NCBI GenBank assembly: GCA_030648295.1
Contig: JAUSID010000286.1
Location: forward strand, 1 to 64,000
DNA length: 64,000 bases
DNA from: Opitutaceae bacterium
GTDB taxonomy: Bacteria > Verrucomicrobiota > Verrucomicrobiia > Opitutales > Opitutaceae
Direction of reading: 5' to 3'
Position numbers and translations under genes: made by a program. Within the stretch, counting starts at the first letter, position 1, and each line of letters starts with the position of its first letter. Below are positions 25,723-34,462 of the stretch, in pieces. The notes beneath the pieces were generated by a model. It did no database searches, was not told the DNA's origin, and saw only the letters and a list, made by a program, of their open reading frames with translations.

Positions 25723-26070
25723 ATGTCCTCCTCCGTTTTTTCTCCCACCGCAGAAGACTCGCTGCACCTTTCCGATCACACGCCGGCGCCAAGCCATGCG
25801 ATCGTGAGCCGGACCCTGCTCGCCACCCCCGAGCTGCGCGTCGTGCTTTTCAGTTTTGCCGCCGGGCAAACGCTGACGGAGCACACCAGCACGTCGCGCG
25901 CGGTCATCCAGGTGCTGAGCGGCGCGGGCGAATTCACCCTCGGCGGCAAACCACGGAAGCTCGCGGCCGGGGATCTGCTGCACATGCCGCCCAAGCTGCC
26001 GCACGCCGTGCTCGCGACGGAGCCGATGACGATGTTGCTCACGCTCGCGCCGCCGCGCATTGCGAGCTAG
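25723..26070 (+). CDS. Small cupin-domain protein
   Basis: 115 residues forming one cupin barrel: FAAGQTLTEHTSTSRAVIQVLSGAGEF (motif 1) and LAAGDLLHMPPKLPHAVLATEP (motif 2), with His residues in metal-binding places. Such cupins often lie beside DUF2249 genes and may sense or bind a small ligand or metal. Upstream is a 210-base stretch with no clear promoter of the FNR type. It is the last gene of the nitrogen-oxide island. Confidence 0.75.
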   Translation: MSSSVFSPTAEDSLHLSDHTPAPSHAIVSRTLLATPELRVVLFSFAAGQTLTEHTSTSRAVIQVLSGAGEFTLGGKPRKLAAGDLLHMPPKLPHAVLATEPMTMLLTLAPPRIAS

Positions 26071-26582
26071 CCCGCTCGGACGCGAATACGTCCGCCCGGT
26101 AATTGCCGGTTGATGATGTGAGAGCACGCTCCGGGAAATTCCAACCTGTGCTTTCGTGGCATCCGGCGGGTTGTGAAGGACACACCATCCCACCATCAAC
26201 CACAATTGTTTAACCCCCGTTCTTTCACCCCGCCCGCGCCCGCGCTCCGCCCTCCTGCACCCGATGAGACCACTTTCATCCGTTTCAAGCCTTTCATCCG
26301 CGCTCATCGGCGCGACCGCGGCGGAGCCTGTCCGTCTCTCCGGGCCGCACCGCCAAAACACGCCTTCTCGCCGCCGGCACAAGCCCGCACACCGGGCGAG
26401 GTCCCCATTTGAGGCTACTCGCACCGGGCATTGCCGCCATTTCCCGCCGTCCGCCTCTCCAGCGCGCTAAATACAATCCGCATAGTGCGGACCGGCGTCG
26501 TCCCCTCCGGGCTTGCCCGCCTCAGGCGGGCTTGTTCAACAAGAGTCCTGTGTCGCGCTACGGCGACACAGAACTCTCCGGG
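26071..26582. other. Non-coding stretch with two perfect hairpins at its right end
   Basis: No credible gene is seen in these 512 bases. GCCCGCC-TCA-GGCGGGC (26515-26531) and CTGTGTCGC-N6-GCGACACAG (26548-26571, extended by GAGT/ACTC-like flanks) form strong stems just downstream of the minus-strand lipoprotein gene and may terminate it. The remainder looks like decayed intergenic DNA between the respiratory island and the integrase module. Confidence 0.5.
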
Positions 26583-27077
26583 TTAGTCCCTTTTCGAAAG
26601 GGAGCTGAGGATACCGAAAAGCTTGTGGCACGCTGTATCCACTGGCTTGTGTGTCTTTGGGTCGTAGGTGAAGGTCGTAGTTCCGACAGATGAGAGTGCA
26701 GGATAAACCTGATATCCGGAACTACGCTTCTCGCGCCCGTTCCCCTTGGCCCAAAGAAACCACTGGCCCCCATCTGACACCCACGCGCCGATGTCCTCGG
26801 GAGCATACCGTTCCTTCCACGAGAGAACATCGAGCGCTTCAATCTCACGCCACGCGGCCGCAGCAACTTCCGGCTTCAACGTAAAATGCTGTCCCTTGTC
26901 GAAGGTGATCACGTCATCAACGAGCGAATAATATGACCAGCCGCCGAGGCTTCCATCGCCTATGCTCCGAAGTTCAACGAGGCGATGAGCTGCTGGGGCC
27001 AAACGTCCGGTTCGGGTGTATGGCGCGACACAGCCTCCAAGGACTAACACCGCTCCGACCAGCGCTCTCAGTTTCAT
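26583..27077 (-). CDS. Putative small lipoprotein of unknown function
   Basis: 164 residues from the ATG at 27077; the open frame runs to 27119 but the signal sequence begins here. MKLRALVGAVLVLGGC is a lipoprotein signal with the lipobox LGGC. The mature part (FDKGQHFTLKPEVAAAAWREIEALDVLSWKERY, and DGGQWFLWAKGNGREKRSSGY) has alternating aromatic and charged residues and reads as a compact beta-rich domain. No family is recognised. It is transcribed away from the integrase gene. Confidence 0.6.
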   Translation of the reverse strand: MKLRALVGAVLVLGGCVAPYTRTGRLAPAAHRLVELRSIGDGSLGGWSYYSLVDDVITFDKGQHFTLKPEVAAAAWREIEALDVLSWKERYAPEDIGAWVSDGGQWFLWAKGNGREKRSSGYQVYPALSSVGTTTFTYDPKTHKPVDTACHKLFGILSSLSKRD

Positions 27078-27177
27078 TTGCCCAACGTCCGAGGCTAGGC
27101 ATTTAGCCAGACATACCAACGAGATACGCTATTTGGTGAGGTGCGCATGACACGCGGTTGACAACCCAACCAAAGTC

Positions 27178-28419
27178 ATGAGCCAACCCATCGTCCTCAC
27201 CAACGGACAACACGAAATCAAAATCTACACGGTCCAAAATCGGGGCCGTTCTGTCTTCCAACTCTCGTATTACGAAGGCGGTCATCGTCAGCGTCAGACG
27301 TGCGGCAAGGTGTCGGACGCACGCCGCGAAGCCAAGGTTGTTCTCGGCCGGCTGGCGATGACCACGCACGAAGCCGAGGAACTTTCCACCACCGATATGG
27401 AAAGCTACGTCGTCGCGCGCAAACACGTCGCGGCAACCAACCTGCCGTTGCATGTCTGCGCGGAACTGTTCGCCCAGGCGCACGCAAATCTCGGCGGGCG
27501 ATCGTTGCTCGATGCCGTGGAGTTCTTCACTGACTATCACCCCACCGATGTCGTCAGCAAGCCACTGGCCGAGTTGATCAACGACTTCGCTGAACGCCGG
27601 AAGGCGATGAGCGTTCACTCGGATTACATCGCTGACATTCGCCGACAGCTCGGCCGCCTCGCGGCGGCGAATCCCGGCCGCAGCCTCGCGCAGCTCCGCA
27701 GCGCCGACGTCGATCGCTGGCTTAGCGGCCAGGCGTGGCATCCGATTACCAAGAACAATGTCCGGAAAATTCTGATCACTTTTGGAAATTGGGCGAAGGC
27801 GAATCGCTATCTGCCCGCGAATCGTCCCACGGAATTTGACGGGCTCATGATCTACAAGGAGCCGCCGACCAAAGTTGAAATCTACACGCCGGCCGAACTC
27901 GGGACGATGTTTGCGGCGGTCGAGGCTCGCCGGCCGGAGTTGTTGCCGTGGTTGGCATGCGCAGCCTACACCGGGGCACGCGTTTCCGAGATCGATCACC
28001 TCGCGTGGGAGAACATCAACTTCGGCCGCAACTTCGTGGAGGTTGAGTCCAGCAAAGTTCGCACCAAGGCCCGCCGGTTGGTGCCGCTCCAGGAAGCGTT
28101 GCAGAAGCGATTGCTGCCATATCGCCGCGATCTCGGCCCGATTAATGTCTACGTTGATCCACAAGCCGCGCTCAAACGCATCGCTGCCGAGGAGGGTCTC
28201 GAGCTGAAAGCGAACGGCTTTCGCCACAGCTACATCAGCTATCGACTCGCGGCCATCAACGACACCGCGCGGGTGGCGTTGGAGGCGGGCAACTCACCCG
28301 AGGTCATTTTTCAACACTACCGTGAACTGGTCTCGCCGGAGGATGCGGCGCAGTGGTTCGCGCAACAACTGCCGGTGCTCGCGAAGCCGGATAAAGTCAT
28401 CCCCATGAAATCGGCCTGA
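27178..28419 (+). CDS. Tyrosine recombinase/integrase
   Basis: 413 residues. An N-terminal arm-binding region is followed by a core-binding SAM-like domain (about 120-215, KPLAELINDFAERRKAMSVHSDY) and the catalytic domain. Catalytic candidates are Arg in YTGARVSEIDHL (near 267), Lys in ESSKVRTKARRL, Arg in NGFRHSYISY (near 348) and Tyr in FQHYREL (near 381). Asn stands where most integrases have the first His of HxxR (NGFR) and again in GNSPEV instead of GHSS. The gene heads a small module with an excisionase-like gene, typical of an integrative element. Confidence 0.85.
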   Translation: MSQPIVLTNGQHEIKIYTVQNRGRSVFQLSYYEGGHRQRQTCGKVSDARREAKVVLGRLAMTTHEAEELSTTDMESYVVARKHVAATNLPLHVCAELFAQAHANLGGRSLLDAVEFFTDYHPTDVVSKPLAELINDFAERRKAMSVHSDYIADIRRQLGRLAAANPGRSLAQLRSADVDRWLSGQAWHPITKNNVRKILITFGNWAKANRYLPANRPTEFDGLMIYKEPPTKVEIYTPAELGTMFAAVEARRPELLPWLACAAYTGARVSEIDHLAWENINFGRNFVEVESSKVRTKARRLVPLQEALQKRLLPYRRDLGPINVYVDPQAALKRIAAEEGLELKANGFRHSYISYRLAAINDTARVALEAGNSPEVIFQHYRELVSPEDAAQWFAQQLPVLAKPDKVIPMKSA

Positions 28420-28456
28420 TTCGCGGAGTCGCTACTTGACAGCGGCGGCTTGATTC

Positions 28457-28732
28457 ATGCCGGAAAATCAGGCCGCCGCTCCCGCAACGCCCGCGAAACT
28501 CGAAACCCTCTGGACCGTTGCTGACGTTGCGCGGTTTTTTGCCTGCACCGAGCGACACGTGATCAATCTCCAGGCGAATGGGCTGCCTCACTTCTACATC
28601 GGTCGGCTCGTGCGCTTCGATCCCGCTGAAGTGCGCGCCTACTTGCAACAGAACAGGCGGATCGCCGCGACCAAGGCGCGACGTGCGGCCCGCGAAACCG
28701 CGCGCCATGAGCTTGATCAAAGCCGGCGCTAA
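28457..28732 (+). CDS. Excisionase-like helix-turn-helix protein
   Basis: 91 residues with one MerR/excisionase-type winged helix: LWTVADVARFFACTERHVINL, GLPHFYIGRLVRFDPAEVRAYLQ and a basic Arg/Ala-rich tail. This domain is typical of Xis-like DNA-bending factors and plasmid/phage helix-turn-helix_17 proteins. It is 37 bases downstream of the integrase on the same strand and probably regulates excision or integrase expression. Its end overlaps by 4 bases the convergent hypothetical gene. Confidence 0.8.
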   Translation: MPENQAAAPATPAKLETLWTVADVARFFACTERHVINLQANGLPHFYIGRLVRFDPAEVRAYLQQNRRIAATKARRAARETARHELDQSRR

Positions 28733-29424
28733 TTGGCGCCGGGATCGCGCGGCAAGGGCGCGGCGTCGGAGACGATCGCCGCACGCAGCGCGTCCACAAA
28801 TTGCACGAGCGGTTGGAGTTCATCCAAGGCCAGCCTCGCCGTGGATGGCGACCACGTTTTCCACACAGCGCGTTGCTGATCTGTTACTCGTGCGGCGGCG
28901 CGCAGTTCGCGCATGAGTCGAAAAGTCGGTTCGGATTCCGCAGCGTTTGTCACTCGGCGCGAGGCTGCGAGGTGAACACGGATGCGCCGCCTCAGCTCCG
29001 CCGTCGGAAGTTCTTCGGTTTCGGCCAGCGAGAGCCAGCGCTCGATTTCGTCGGGCACGGAAAACGCGATCGCGATTTCGCAATGATGCGACCAACTGAG
29101 CGCGTCATGTCGCCGTGACGGCGGAATACGCGCACAAACCATCTTTGCATTGCGGAGCGTGCCGGCGTCGAGCCCCGCGGCAGCTGCACAGGCCGCGATC
29201 TGGCCGGGGCGTAATGGTCCGCCGTGAGCGAGCACGTCGCCGAGCCAGGCAGTCAGCGTGTGGCGCTCGCCCGTCGCCGAGCGCGTCAATTGCGCCACCC
29301 GGGAAAGCAGTTCCCGCCGCAACTCCGGCGCCGTATGCGGCGCCAGGGTGAGGCCAAGCCGGGTTGCACGTGTGATCGCCGCCGCTGGCAACGACGCGGC
29401 GAGCCGTTGCACGTCAGTTCGCAT
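28729..29424 (-). CDS. Hypothetical protein of the integrase module
   Basis: 231 residues, rich in Arg, Ala and Leu, apparently all-helical: LTLAPHTAPELRRELLSRVAQLTRSA, WLGDVLAHGGPLRPGQIAACAAAAG, IPDEIERWLSLAETEELPTAELRRRIRVHL. No signal peptide or known domain is visible. The 11-base overlap with the next gene upstream (29414) shows an operon with two or three other unknown genes, transcribed towards the integrase. It is probably an accessory gene of the mobile element. Confidence 0.6.
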   Translation of the reverse strand: MRTDVQRLAASLPAAAITRATRLGLTLAPHTAPELRRELLSRVAQLTRSATGERHTLTAWLGDVLAHGGPLRPGQIAACAAAAGLDAGTLRNAKMVCARIPPSRRHDALSWSHHCEIAIAFSVPDEIERWLSLAETEELPTAELRRRIRVHLAASRRVTNAAESEPTFRLMRELRAAARVTDQQRAVWKTWSPSTARLALDELQPLVQFVDALRAAIVSDAAPLPRDPGAN

Positions 29425-29806
29425 CGGTGTGCTGCATTGGGCGTGGCGGCAGGTTTAGCCGGTGCTGCGTCGCATGAACGTGGAGCCGAAATCCCTCCGC
29501 AGTCATGCCGTGCTTGCGCGCATAGTCGCGCAGGCTGTGGCAGCCGAATTCGGCCAGCCCCGTCGCGTGAATCAGCACATCGACAGCAAGGTCGCGGTTG
29601 CTTGCGCCGGCGAGCTCGTAAACGAGATCACGGACCGCCCGCAGTGCGACGTCTTTACCGCCCAACGTTGTCGCACTGAGTGCGGCCCGCAATTCGTCGA
29701 TCAGCCCGAGTTCGGTGCAGTCTTTGAGCAGATCGCCGACCTCGCATCGCGCGGTTGATGCGGCGACGCCGATTCGTGCAAATCGATCGTAGGTCAGCCG
29801 GTTCAT
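29414..29806 (-). CDS. Hypothetical protein of the integrase module
   Basis: 130 residues from the ATG at 29806, which overlaps the stop of the upstream gene by 4 bases; longer frames upstream are ignored. It is a helical protein (TARCEVGDLLKDCTELGLIDELRAAL, VLIHATGLAEFGCHSLRDYARKHGM) with no known family. The second part could be a small DNA-binding helix bundle, but this is weak. Confidence 0.6.
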   Translation of the reverse strand: MNRLTYDRFARIGVAASTARCEVGDLLKDCTELGLIDELRAALSATTLGGKDVALRAVRDLVYELAGASNRDLAVDVLIHATGLAEFGCHSLRDYARKHGMTAEGFRLHVHATQHRLNLPPRPMQHTDAN

Positions 29807-30141
29807 GCTTCGCGCGGAGAACCGTCCGTGGGCTTTCGTTCGGTCTGGTGTTGCTCCCACCGCCTGCGGATGGCCGCCAGCGTTGTTTCGCACTCGACGA
29901 GCTTGGCGTTCACGAACGCGTCGAATTCTCCGAGCGCACGCTGGTTGAGCCAGGTCGGAGCGTGCGCGAGCCATACAAGCCGCACCGCAAAGTCGGCGAG
30001 TTCGTCGTCGATGTCGGCCATGCCCTGATTCATGTCTTCCATTGCAGCGAGCGCGAAGCCGAAGGCGGGATCGACGGGCGTGAGTCCGTGATCAGCCAAG
30101 TCGCGCCGGATTTTTAAGCTGACCTGTTCGCGGGTGGGCAT
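29803..30141 (-). CDS. Hypothetical acidic protein of the integrase module
   Basis: 112 residues, start MPTREQVSLKIRRDLADHGL. Predicted mostly helical with an acidic middle (AAMEDMNQGMADIDDELADFAVRLVWL) and a basic C-terminus (RRRWEQHQTERKP). Its stop overlaps the next start, so it is translationally coupled to the gene at 29414-29806. No function can be given. Confidence 0.6.
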   Translation of the reverse strand: MPTREQVSLKIRRDLADHGLTPVDPAFGFALAAMEDMNQGMADIDDELADFAVRLVWLAHAPTWLNQRALGEFDAFVNAKLVECETTLAAIRRRWEQHQTERKPTDGSPREA

Positions 30142-30184
30142 CGGGGAAATTCTCCCGCCAGCGGCGGCCGGCGGGGTTTGGATT

Positions 30185-30502
30185 TCAATTCCGGCTGAAA
30201 TCAGCCGGCCGCCGCACAGGGCGGAGCGCGGGGAGACTGGCGCGCGATTTCAGCGGGTTCGTTCCGCCCTGAAATTTCCGTGACAATGGTGTCGGCACGC
30301 GCCGCCGCGCGGCAAAGTCGCCCATGCAGTCGAGAAAGTCTTTCGCGATGTCGCCAGCCGTGCGGTGCGCGAGTTGAAATTGAATTAGCATCACCGTATC
30401 AGGCGCGTTCACGCCGCACTCCTTGCGCACGAGGCGCGCGGCGGCGGCGAAAACTTTGAAGTCGGAACAATCTACGGGGATCAGAATCACGGTCGATTTC
30501 AT
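30185..30502 (-). CDS. Possible small hypothetical protein
   Basis: 105 residues from the ATG at 30502. The first 70 (MKSTVILIPVDCSDFKVFAA and following) form a plausible small alpha/beta protein, whereas the last 30 are Arg/Pro-rich and may be read-through of non-coding DNA. It would be first in the minus-strand operon of the integrase module. Confidence is low because of the tail and the lack of any recognised family. Confidence 0.4.
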   Translation of the reverse strand: MKSTVILIPVDCSDFKVFAAAARLVRKECGVNAPDTVMLIQFQLAHRTAGDIAKDFLDCMGDFAARRRVPTPLSRKFQGGTNPLKSRASLPALRPVRRPADFSRN

Positions 30503-30764
30503 GTTGGTTGGCGTTTTGAGCACTCATCGTGGGAAACGAATCGCTGCCGCGTGTTGACCGTGGCGTGGGGTTTCGACTCGCCGGCAAATTAACGCCGGAC
30601 AGAATATCACGCGGCAGCACAAAGACTCCGCGGGCGAACAAGACGCTACTATATCAAATGCGATTATGTTGCGCTAGAGCCCTACGCGGCCAAAATTGGG
30701 GCTCTCACGGACGGGGTGACATCGTCATGCCGTGTTCGTACTTATGGCAAAACCCGCGTGCCTT

Positions 30765-31487
30765 TTAGAACTGCGGACTGATTTTGGGATAGTAGCCAAA
30801 CATCCAGTCGGCGGCTGCCGAGGCGTGGATTTGAGAAAGATTGTAGCAATCATTCGCAAAATCTCCTGGCTGAAGTAGATTCGCAATTTCAGCGCAGCCA
30901 ACAACGATCGATTGAGCACCCGCGAAACGCAATCCATCAATGATGCGACGCACTTCACAGCCCGTGTGGTGTCGAGCGAAACCTTGCTGACTCACTTGAG
31001 TGCCGATGCCGTCAAGGACGAGTAATTCCTCCTTCGCGGGCAGGATGACTTCCCGCCCGTTTGAGCCAGCGAATCGATCAAGCAAAGCTCCCGGACAGGC
31101 GGAAAGCGAAGAAGCCACCAAACCAATGGAGCCACGTTTCGGAGCGCCGCGCCTGGTCATCTCGCGTTCCAAAGCGTCAACGGGATGGAAGAGCGGAATC
31201 GGCGCTCCCTCGACTAGATCATCGAAAAACCGATACCAGACGAGTGGACAGAGAATCACGGCTTCTGCACCACCGCGTGCGAGATCGCGAATGTATGCCT
31301 TCAGCGTTTGCGTCAGCGTCCACCACTTTTCCTCCTGGAGCAGATAATCAGCCTTATTGAAACCGATGGCCATGAATTGCGCCGAGTGCTCCTGTCCCAG
31401 TCGCCGCTGCACATCGGCGTTGAACACGCTGGCGTAATATGCACACGCAATTCCGTCGATCGGCGCGATTATACCCAGCTTACGCAT
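30765..31487 (-). CDS. Aspartate/glutamate racemase-family protein
   Basis: 240 residues from the ATG at 31487 (MRKLGIIAPIDGIACAYY); the open frame above it reads as non-coding. Both catalytic cysteines are present: C80 in AEAVILCPLVWY and C198 in IVVGCAEIANLL, in the two pseudo-symmetric halves. Relatives racemise Asp/Glu or hydantoins, isomerise maleate or decarboxylate arylmalonates. Linked UbiD, nitrilase and DUF2848 genes make an acid intermediate of an aromatic or amide pathway a likely substrate (inference). A small XRE regulator gene lies divergently. Confidence 0.8.
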   Translation of the reverse strand: MRKLGIIAPIDGIACAYYASVFNADVQRRLGQEHSAQFMAIGFNKADYLLQEEKWWTLTQTLKAYIRDLARGGAEAVILCPLVWYRFFDDLVEGAPIPLFHPVDALEREMTRRGAPKRGSIGLVASSLSACPGALLDRFAGSNGREVILPAKEELLVLDGIGTQVSQQGFARHHTGCEVRRIIDGLRFAGAQSIVVGCAEIANLLQPGDFANDCYNLSQIHASAAADWMFGYYPKISPQF

Positions 31488-31631
31488 GCGTGGGCAAAGA
31501 ATTCGTTCTCTTTGAGAACATGGCAGCTTATAGTGGAAAGCGAGGCGGACGGCAAGAATCGAGTCGTATCGTTCGATACACGCTACGAGCGTGGCGTGGA
31601 GTATTTCAAGGCAGAACGTTAAGATTCGAGG

Positions 31632-31862
31632 GTGCCTGCCCTGAAAATCTTGAGCGACAATCTCCGTGAACTGCGCAGGCAGCGGGAGCTCACTCAGGAA
31701 GAAGCGGCAGAGCGCGCTGGTGTCACTTATCGGCATTATCAGGAAATCGAGGCGTCCGCACGGCCCGGACTTCAGGTCGCCACCGTAGAGCGCCTGGCAA
31801 AAGCATTCGGCGTCGAGACGTGGGAACTTTTGAACCCACGTCGGCCTTCACAGCACCGCTAA
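31632..31862 (+). CDS. XRE-family helix-turn-helix regulator
   Basis: 76 residues, essentially one lambda-Cro-type domain: LSDNLRELRRQRELTQEEAAERAG, VTYRHYQEIEASARPGLQVATVERLAKAFGV and a short tail WELLNPRRP. The start is a GTG at 31632 after a weak purine stretch. It is divergent from the racemase gene at 31487 and may control it. Single-domain XRE proteins of this size are usually repressors of a neighbouring unit. Confidence 0.75.
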   Translation: MPALKILSDNLRELRRQRELTQEEAAERAGVTYRHYQEIEASARPGLQVATVERLAKAFGVETWELLNPRRPSQHR

Positions 31863-31890
31863 TTCGATTCGTGAAAATTACCGCCAAAAA

Positions 31891-32808
31891 TCAGCATTCC
31901 GATCGCCGAATCGAGTGAGGTTGGAGAGCACGCGCAGGCACATTGTAAACGGCACGCAGCATGCGGTTCAGGTGGCGGGAATCGGAAAATACCCCCTTGA
32001 GTACGGTCTCCTTGATGCTGTGGCCACTCTGAAGAAGTTGCTTCGCCCGATGCGCCTTTTGCCTCAGCGCCCACTTTTGAGGAGACTCGCCCATGACCAT
32101 GCGAAAGTTTCGGCGAAAATTTCGTGGGCTCGTTCCCACGCTGCGCGCAAGTTCGGCAACCGGCACTCGTTCCCGCGGCTGTTCCGTCACGAACCTCTTG
32201 ACCTCGTGCACAATTGCCGCCGTGAGCCCCACGATCGGCTTGATGGTCCCTTTACCCAGCATGTGATGTGCTTCCATGAAGGCGGCCGCCAAACTCGATC
32301 CGGCGCAGGCCACGCGCCAATCGCTTTTCCCATTCGGCATTGACCCGAAACTTAACAGGTAGGCGAGTTGTTCCGCGATAATTGGCCTCACCGAAACGTA
32401 ATTTGCCAGCCCGTCTACAACCGCGTCCTGTCTCAATTCTCCGACGTGCTCCATTTGCATCGGATCGATATATATACTTATCACGTCGGCTTTCACCCGC
32501 CACTGCACGCTGTGCATCCACCCCGGAGGGACAATCCAGAAGTCACCGCCGCCAAGTCGACGCTTGAACGTATGTCCCGAGGGCGTCCACCACTTAACGT
32601 CACATGCTGCCGCGCCGAAAGCGAATGTGATCTGCCAATGATCGTGGCTGTGCCGTGGCCATTTGTTCGGCATTAGCCGCTCCACAAACACCCATACGCC
32701 GAGCCCACACAGCGGTTTGCGCCGAAACGGACGCGCTCCGATCGGCAAATTGAGCAAAGGTGTCACGCGAAAATGGTTTTTATTGTCGTGAATGATGGAC
32801 ATGGGCAC
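31891..32808 (-). CDS. AraC-family transcriptional regulator
   Basis: 305 residues. An N-terminal cupin-like sensor domain (HSHDHWQITFAFGAAACDVKWW, GGDFWIVPPGWMHSVQW) is followed by two C-terminal helix-turn-helix units: RVPVAELARSVGTSPRNFRRNFRMVMG and SIKETVLKGVFSDSRHLNRMLRAVYNVPA. It lies between the two racemase-family genes on the same strand and probably controls these or the upstream catabolic genes. The sensor domain is similar to the truncated protein encoded at 33844. Confidence 0.85.
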   Translation of the reverse strand: MPMSIIHDNKNHFRVTPLLNLPIGARPFRRKPLCGLGVWVFVERLMPNKWPRHSHDHWQITFAFGAAACDVKWWTPSGHTFKRRLGGGDFWIVPPGWMHSVQWRVKADVISIYIDPMQMEHVGELRQDAVVDGLANYVSVRPIIAEQLAYLLSFGSMPNGKSDWRVACAGSSLAAAFMEAHHMLGKGTIKPIVGLTAAIVHEVKRFVTEQPRERVPVAELARSVGTSPRNFRRNFRMVMGESPQKWALRQKAHRAKQLLQSGHSIKETVLKGVFSDSRHLNRMLRAVYNVPARALQPHSIRRSEC

Positions 32809-32914
32809 TTGGGAGAACCTACGAACGGCGTCGTTGAATTGGTCGTCAGTACGTAGACCAACGCAATACCGTGATACGGTACGGCGCGGCCAAAATCAGG
32901 GACGAGGCGGACAC

Positions 32915-33637
32915 CTAACCAGCGAACACGCAGTTCGAGGCTGACTGCGGTCCGGGGTTCAACGCCCAAAGGGCTGCGGCCCACGCATGAATCTCCGAGG
33001 CATCGTAGAAATCGAGCGGGCACTCATCGGCTATGATCAGACGGTTGAATATCGGTGACGACAACACAACAGCGTCTGCCTTGCGACAGCGCAATCCCAC
33101 CAATATTTGGCGAGTGTCGATTATCCAATGTTTCTCGATGTTGTGCCCCGCGACAGCGTCCGCACCGCGTGCATTCAGCCACTCGCACTCCAAGCCTGAT
33201 GGATGGAGCATCGAGATGCGGGAAAGATCATCGCACCACCATTTCTCCTCGCGACTCGTCGAGGGACTAACGATTCCGACGCGGCGGTGCCCGTGATTGC
33301 GTAGCACCGTCTCCACGGCATATGCCATGTCAATAAGCGGCACTTTCAATATTTCCCGGACCTCAAACGCAACAGGGTTGAGCTTGCTTCCGCAAATCAC
33401 CAAGCCATCCGCACCAGCAAGGATCAGACTCCTGCCACAATCAACGAGCAAGGCGGCGATGGAGTCCCAATCTTCGCCGGCCAGCAATTCGTCGACTTTT
33501 GCGGCATCGATACAGCAGAAACGAACATCGGCGGAATGATTTCCACCGAGTTCCTTTTGCACCTCCGCGTTTATAGTCTGCGTATACACGCCGACAAGTG
33601 AGTCGTTCAGATTGCCTATAAGGCCGAGGCATTTCAT
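32915..33637 (-). CDS. Asp/Glu racemase-like protein with a missing second cysteine
   Basis: 240 residues, aligned along its whole length with the protein encoded at 30765. The first catalytic Cys is kept (C82, GLVICGSKLNP), but the second position reads AVVLSSPIFNRLI, that is Ser-Ser in place of Gly-Cys. One-base acid/base racemisation would need both, so this paralogue either performs a one-sided reaction (as arylmalonate decarboxylase does with a single Cys) or has lost activity. It is on the same strand as the AraC gene that follows. Confidence 0.75.
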   Translation of the reverse strand: MKCLGLIGNLNDSLVGVYTQTINAEVQKELGGNHSADVRFCCIDAAKVDELLAGEDWDSIAALLVDCGRSLILAGADGLVICGSKLNPVAFEVREILKVPLIDMAYAVETVLRNHGHRRVGIVSPSTSREEKWWCDDLSRISMLHPSGLECEWLNARGADAVAGHNIEKHWIIDTRQILVGLRCRKADAVVLSSPIFNRLIIADECPLDFYDASEIHAWAAALWALNPGPQSASNCVFAG

Positions 33638-33726
33638 GGTAATGAGAACTCATAGCGACGTGGAACGGAAGGGGGAGTTCAGCGGCTCATAGCGATGTTG
33701 GCCGACGAACGGGGTGAAGGCATCGG

Positions 33727-33763
33727 CCGCGAAAAAATTGGCCCATTGGCCAACTTTTCGCGG
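33727..33763. other. Strong hairpin upstream of the racemase-like gene
   Basis: CCGCGAAAAAATTGGCC and GGCCAACTTTTCGCGG form arms of about 16 pairs with one bulge and a 4-base loop. It lies between the truncated AraC gene and the racemase-like gene, roughly 90 bases before the latter's start. No T run follows on the minus strand, so an operator or RNA control stem is as likely as a terminator. Confidence 0.5.
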
Positions 33764-33843
33764 TCGTTCGTGAACACGCGCCCATGGGAAACGCCTGCGG
33801 TCCCCGATGGGTGTTTCAAGAGAGAGGGGGTCAAGAACGAGAT

Positions 33844-34383
33844 TCATTTTCCATACGCCGGGTTTGGAATCTCCTCCTTTAGGCTGACAACTTTAGCGCG
33901 AGACTTGACATGAAGGAGGAGCCGATCGGAAAGCGAGGCGTAAGGGCTGACGATCGTCGAATAGTGCGCCAACTTTCTTCTGGAGAAGCGTGCGAGTAAA
34001 TGCGGTTCGAGGTAGATCTCGACTCCCTCATCCTCCCGGTCCCAGCGCGCTTCGTGCAACAAACCCGGCGGAATGCACGCCACCTGCCCGCCGGATAATT
34101 TCTGCTCGCGCGATTCTCCCGATGCAAAGAAGCATCGAATGATACCAGCGGCTCGATCGATCGGCAGAGTAAGTTGCGCCCTTGTGTGACTATGTGCCGG
34201 CACGCTTCCGACACGTAGCCGACCGCACCGTACCGAAACGTCAGAGCCGCGAAACAGTTTCCCTCGAAGGTCGGCTGGCGGCAGTCTCAAGGGCGATCGA
34301 CGATGCCGCGACTGGTTGGATGGCTGCAAATCAGAAGTTTCGGGCATGACAAGTGCGGCAGTCGTCGATCTGAGATTAGCCAT
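33844..34383 (-). pseudogene. AraC-type regulator lacking its DNA-binding domain
   Basis: 179 residues that match only the sensor half of an AraC protein: AHSHTRAQLTLPIDRAAGIIR, GGQVACIPPGLLHEARWDRE, EIYLEPHLLARFSRRKLAHY. The same features in the same order are found in the complete regulator at 31891. The reading frame stops right where the helix-turn-helix units should begin. It is either a decayed gene or a free ligand-binding domain that could modulate the full-length relative. It is the last gene before the catabolic operon. Confidence 0.55.
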
Positions 34384-34462
34384 TAACGCCCGGCGATTCA
34401 GGCGATTTTCTCCATATGTAGTTAATAAGGCTGGCCGTCATGAGAGCACCGAAGTCCAAACG

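Noticed and set aside
26071-26582. tRNA gene as integration target near the integrase
   Set aside because: The hairpins here are simple palindromes and no cloverleaf with a TTC loop could be formed by eye.
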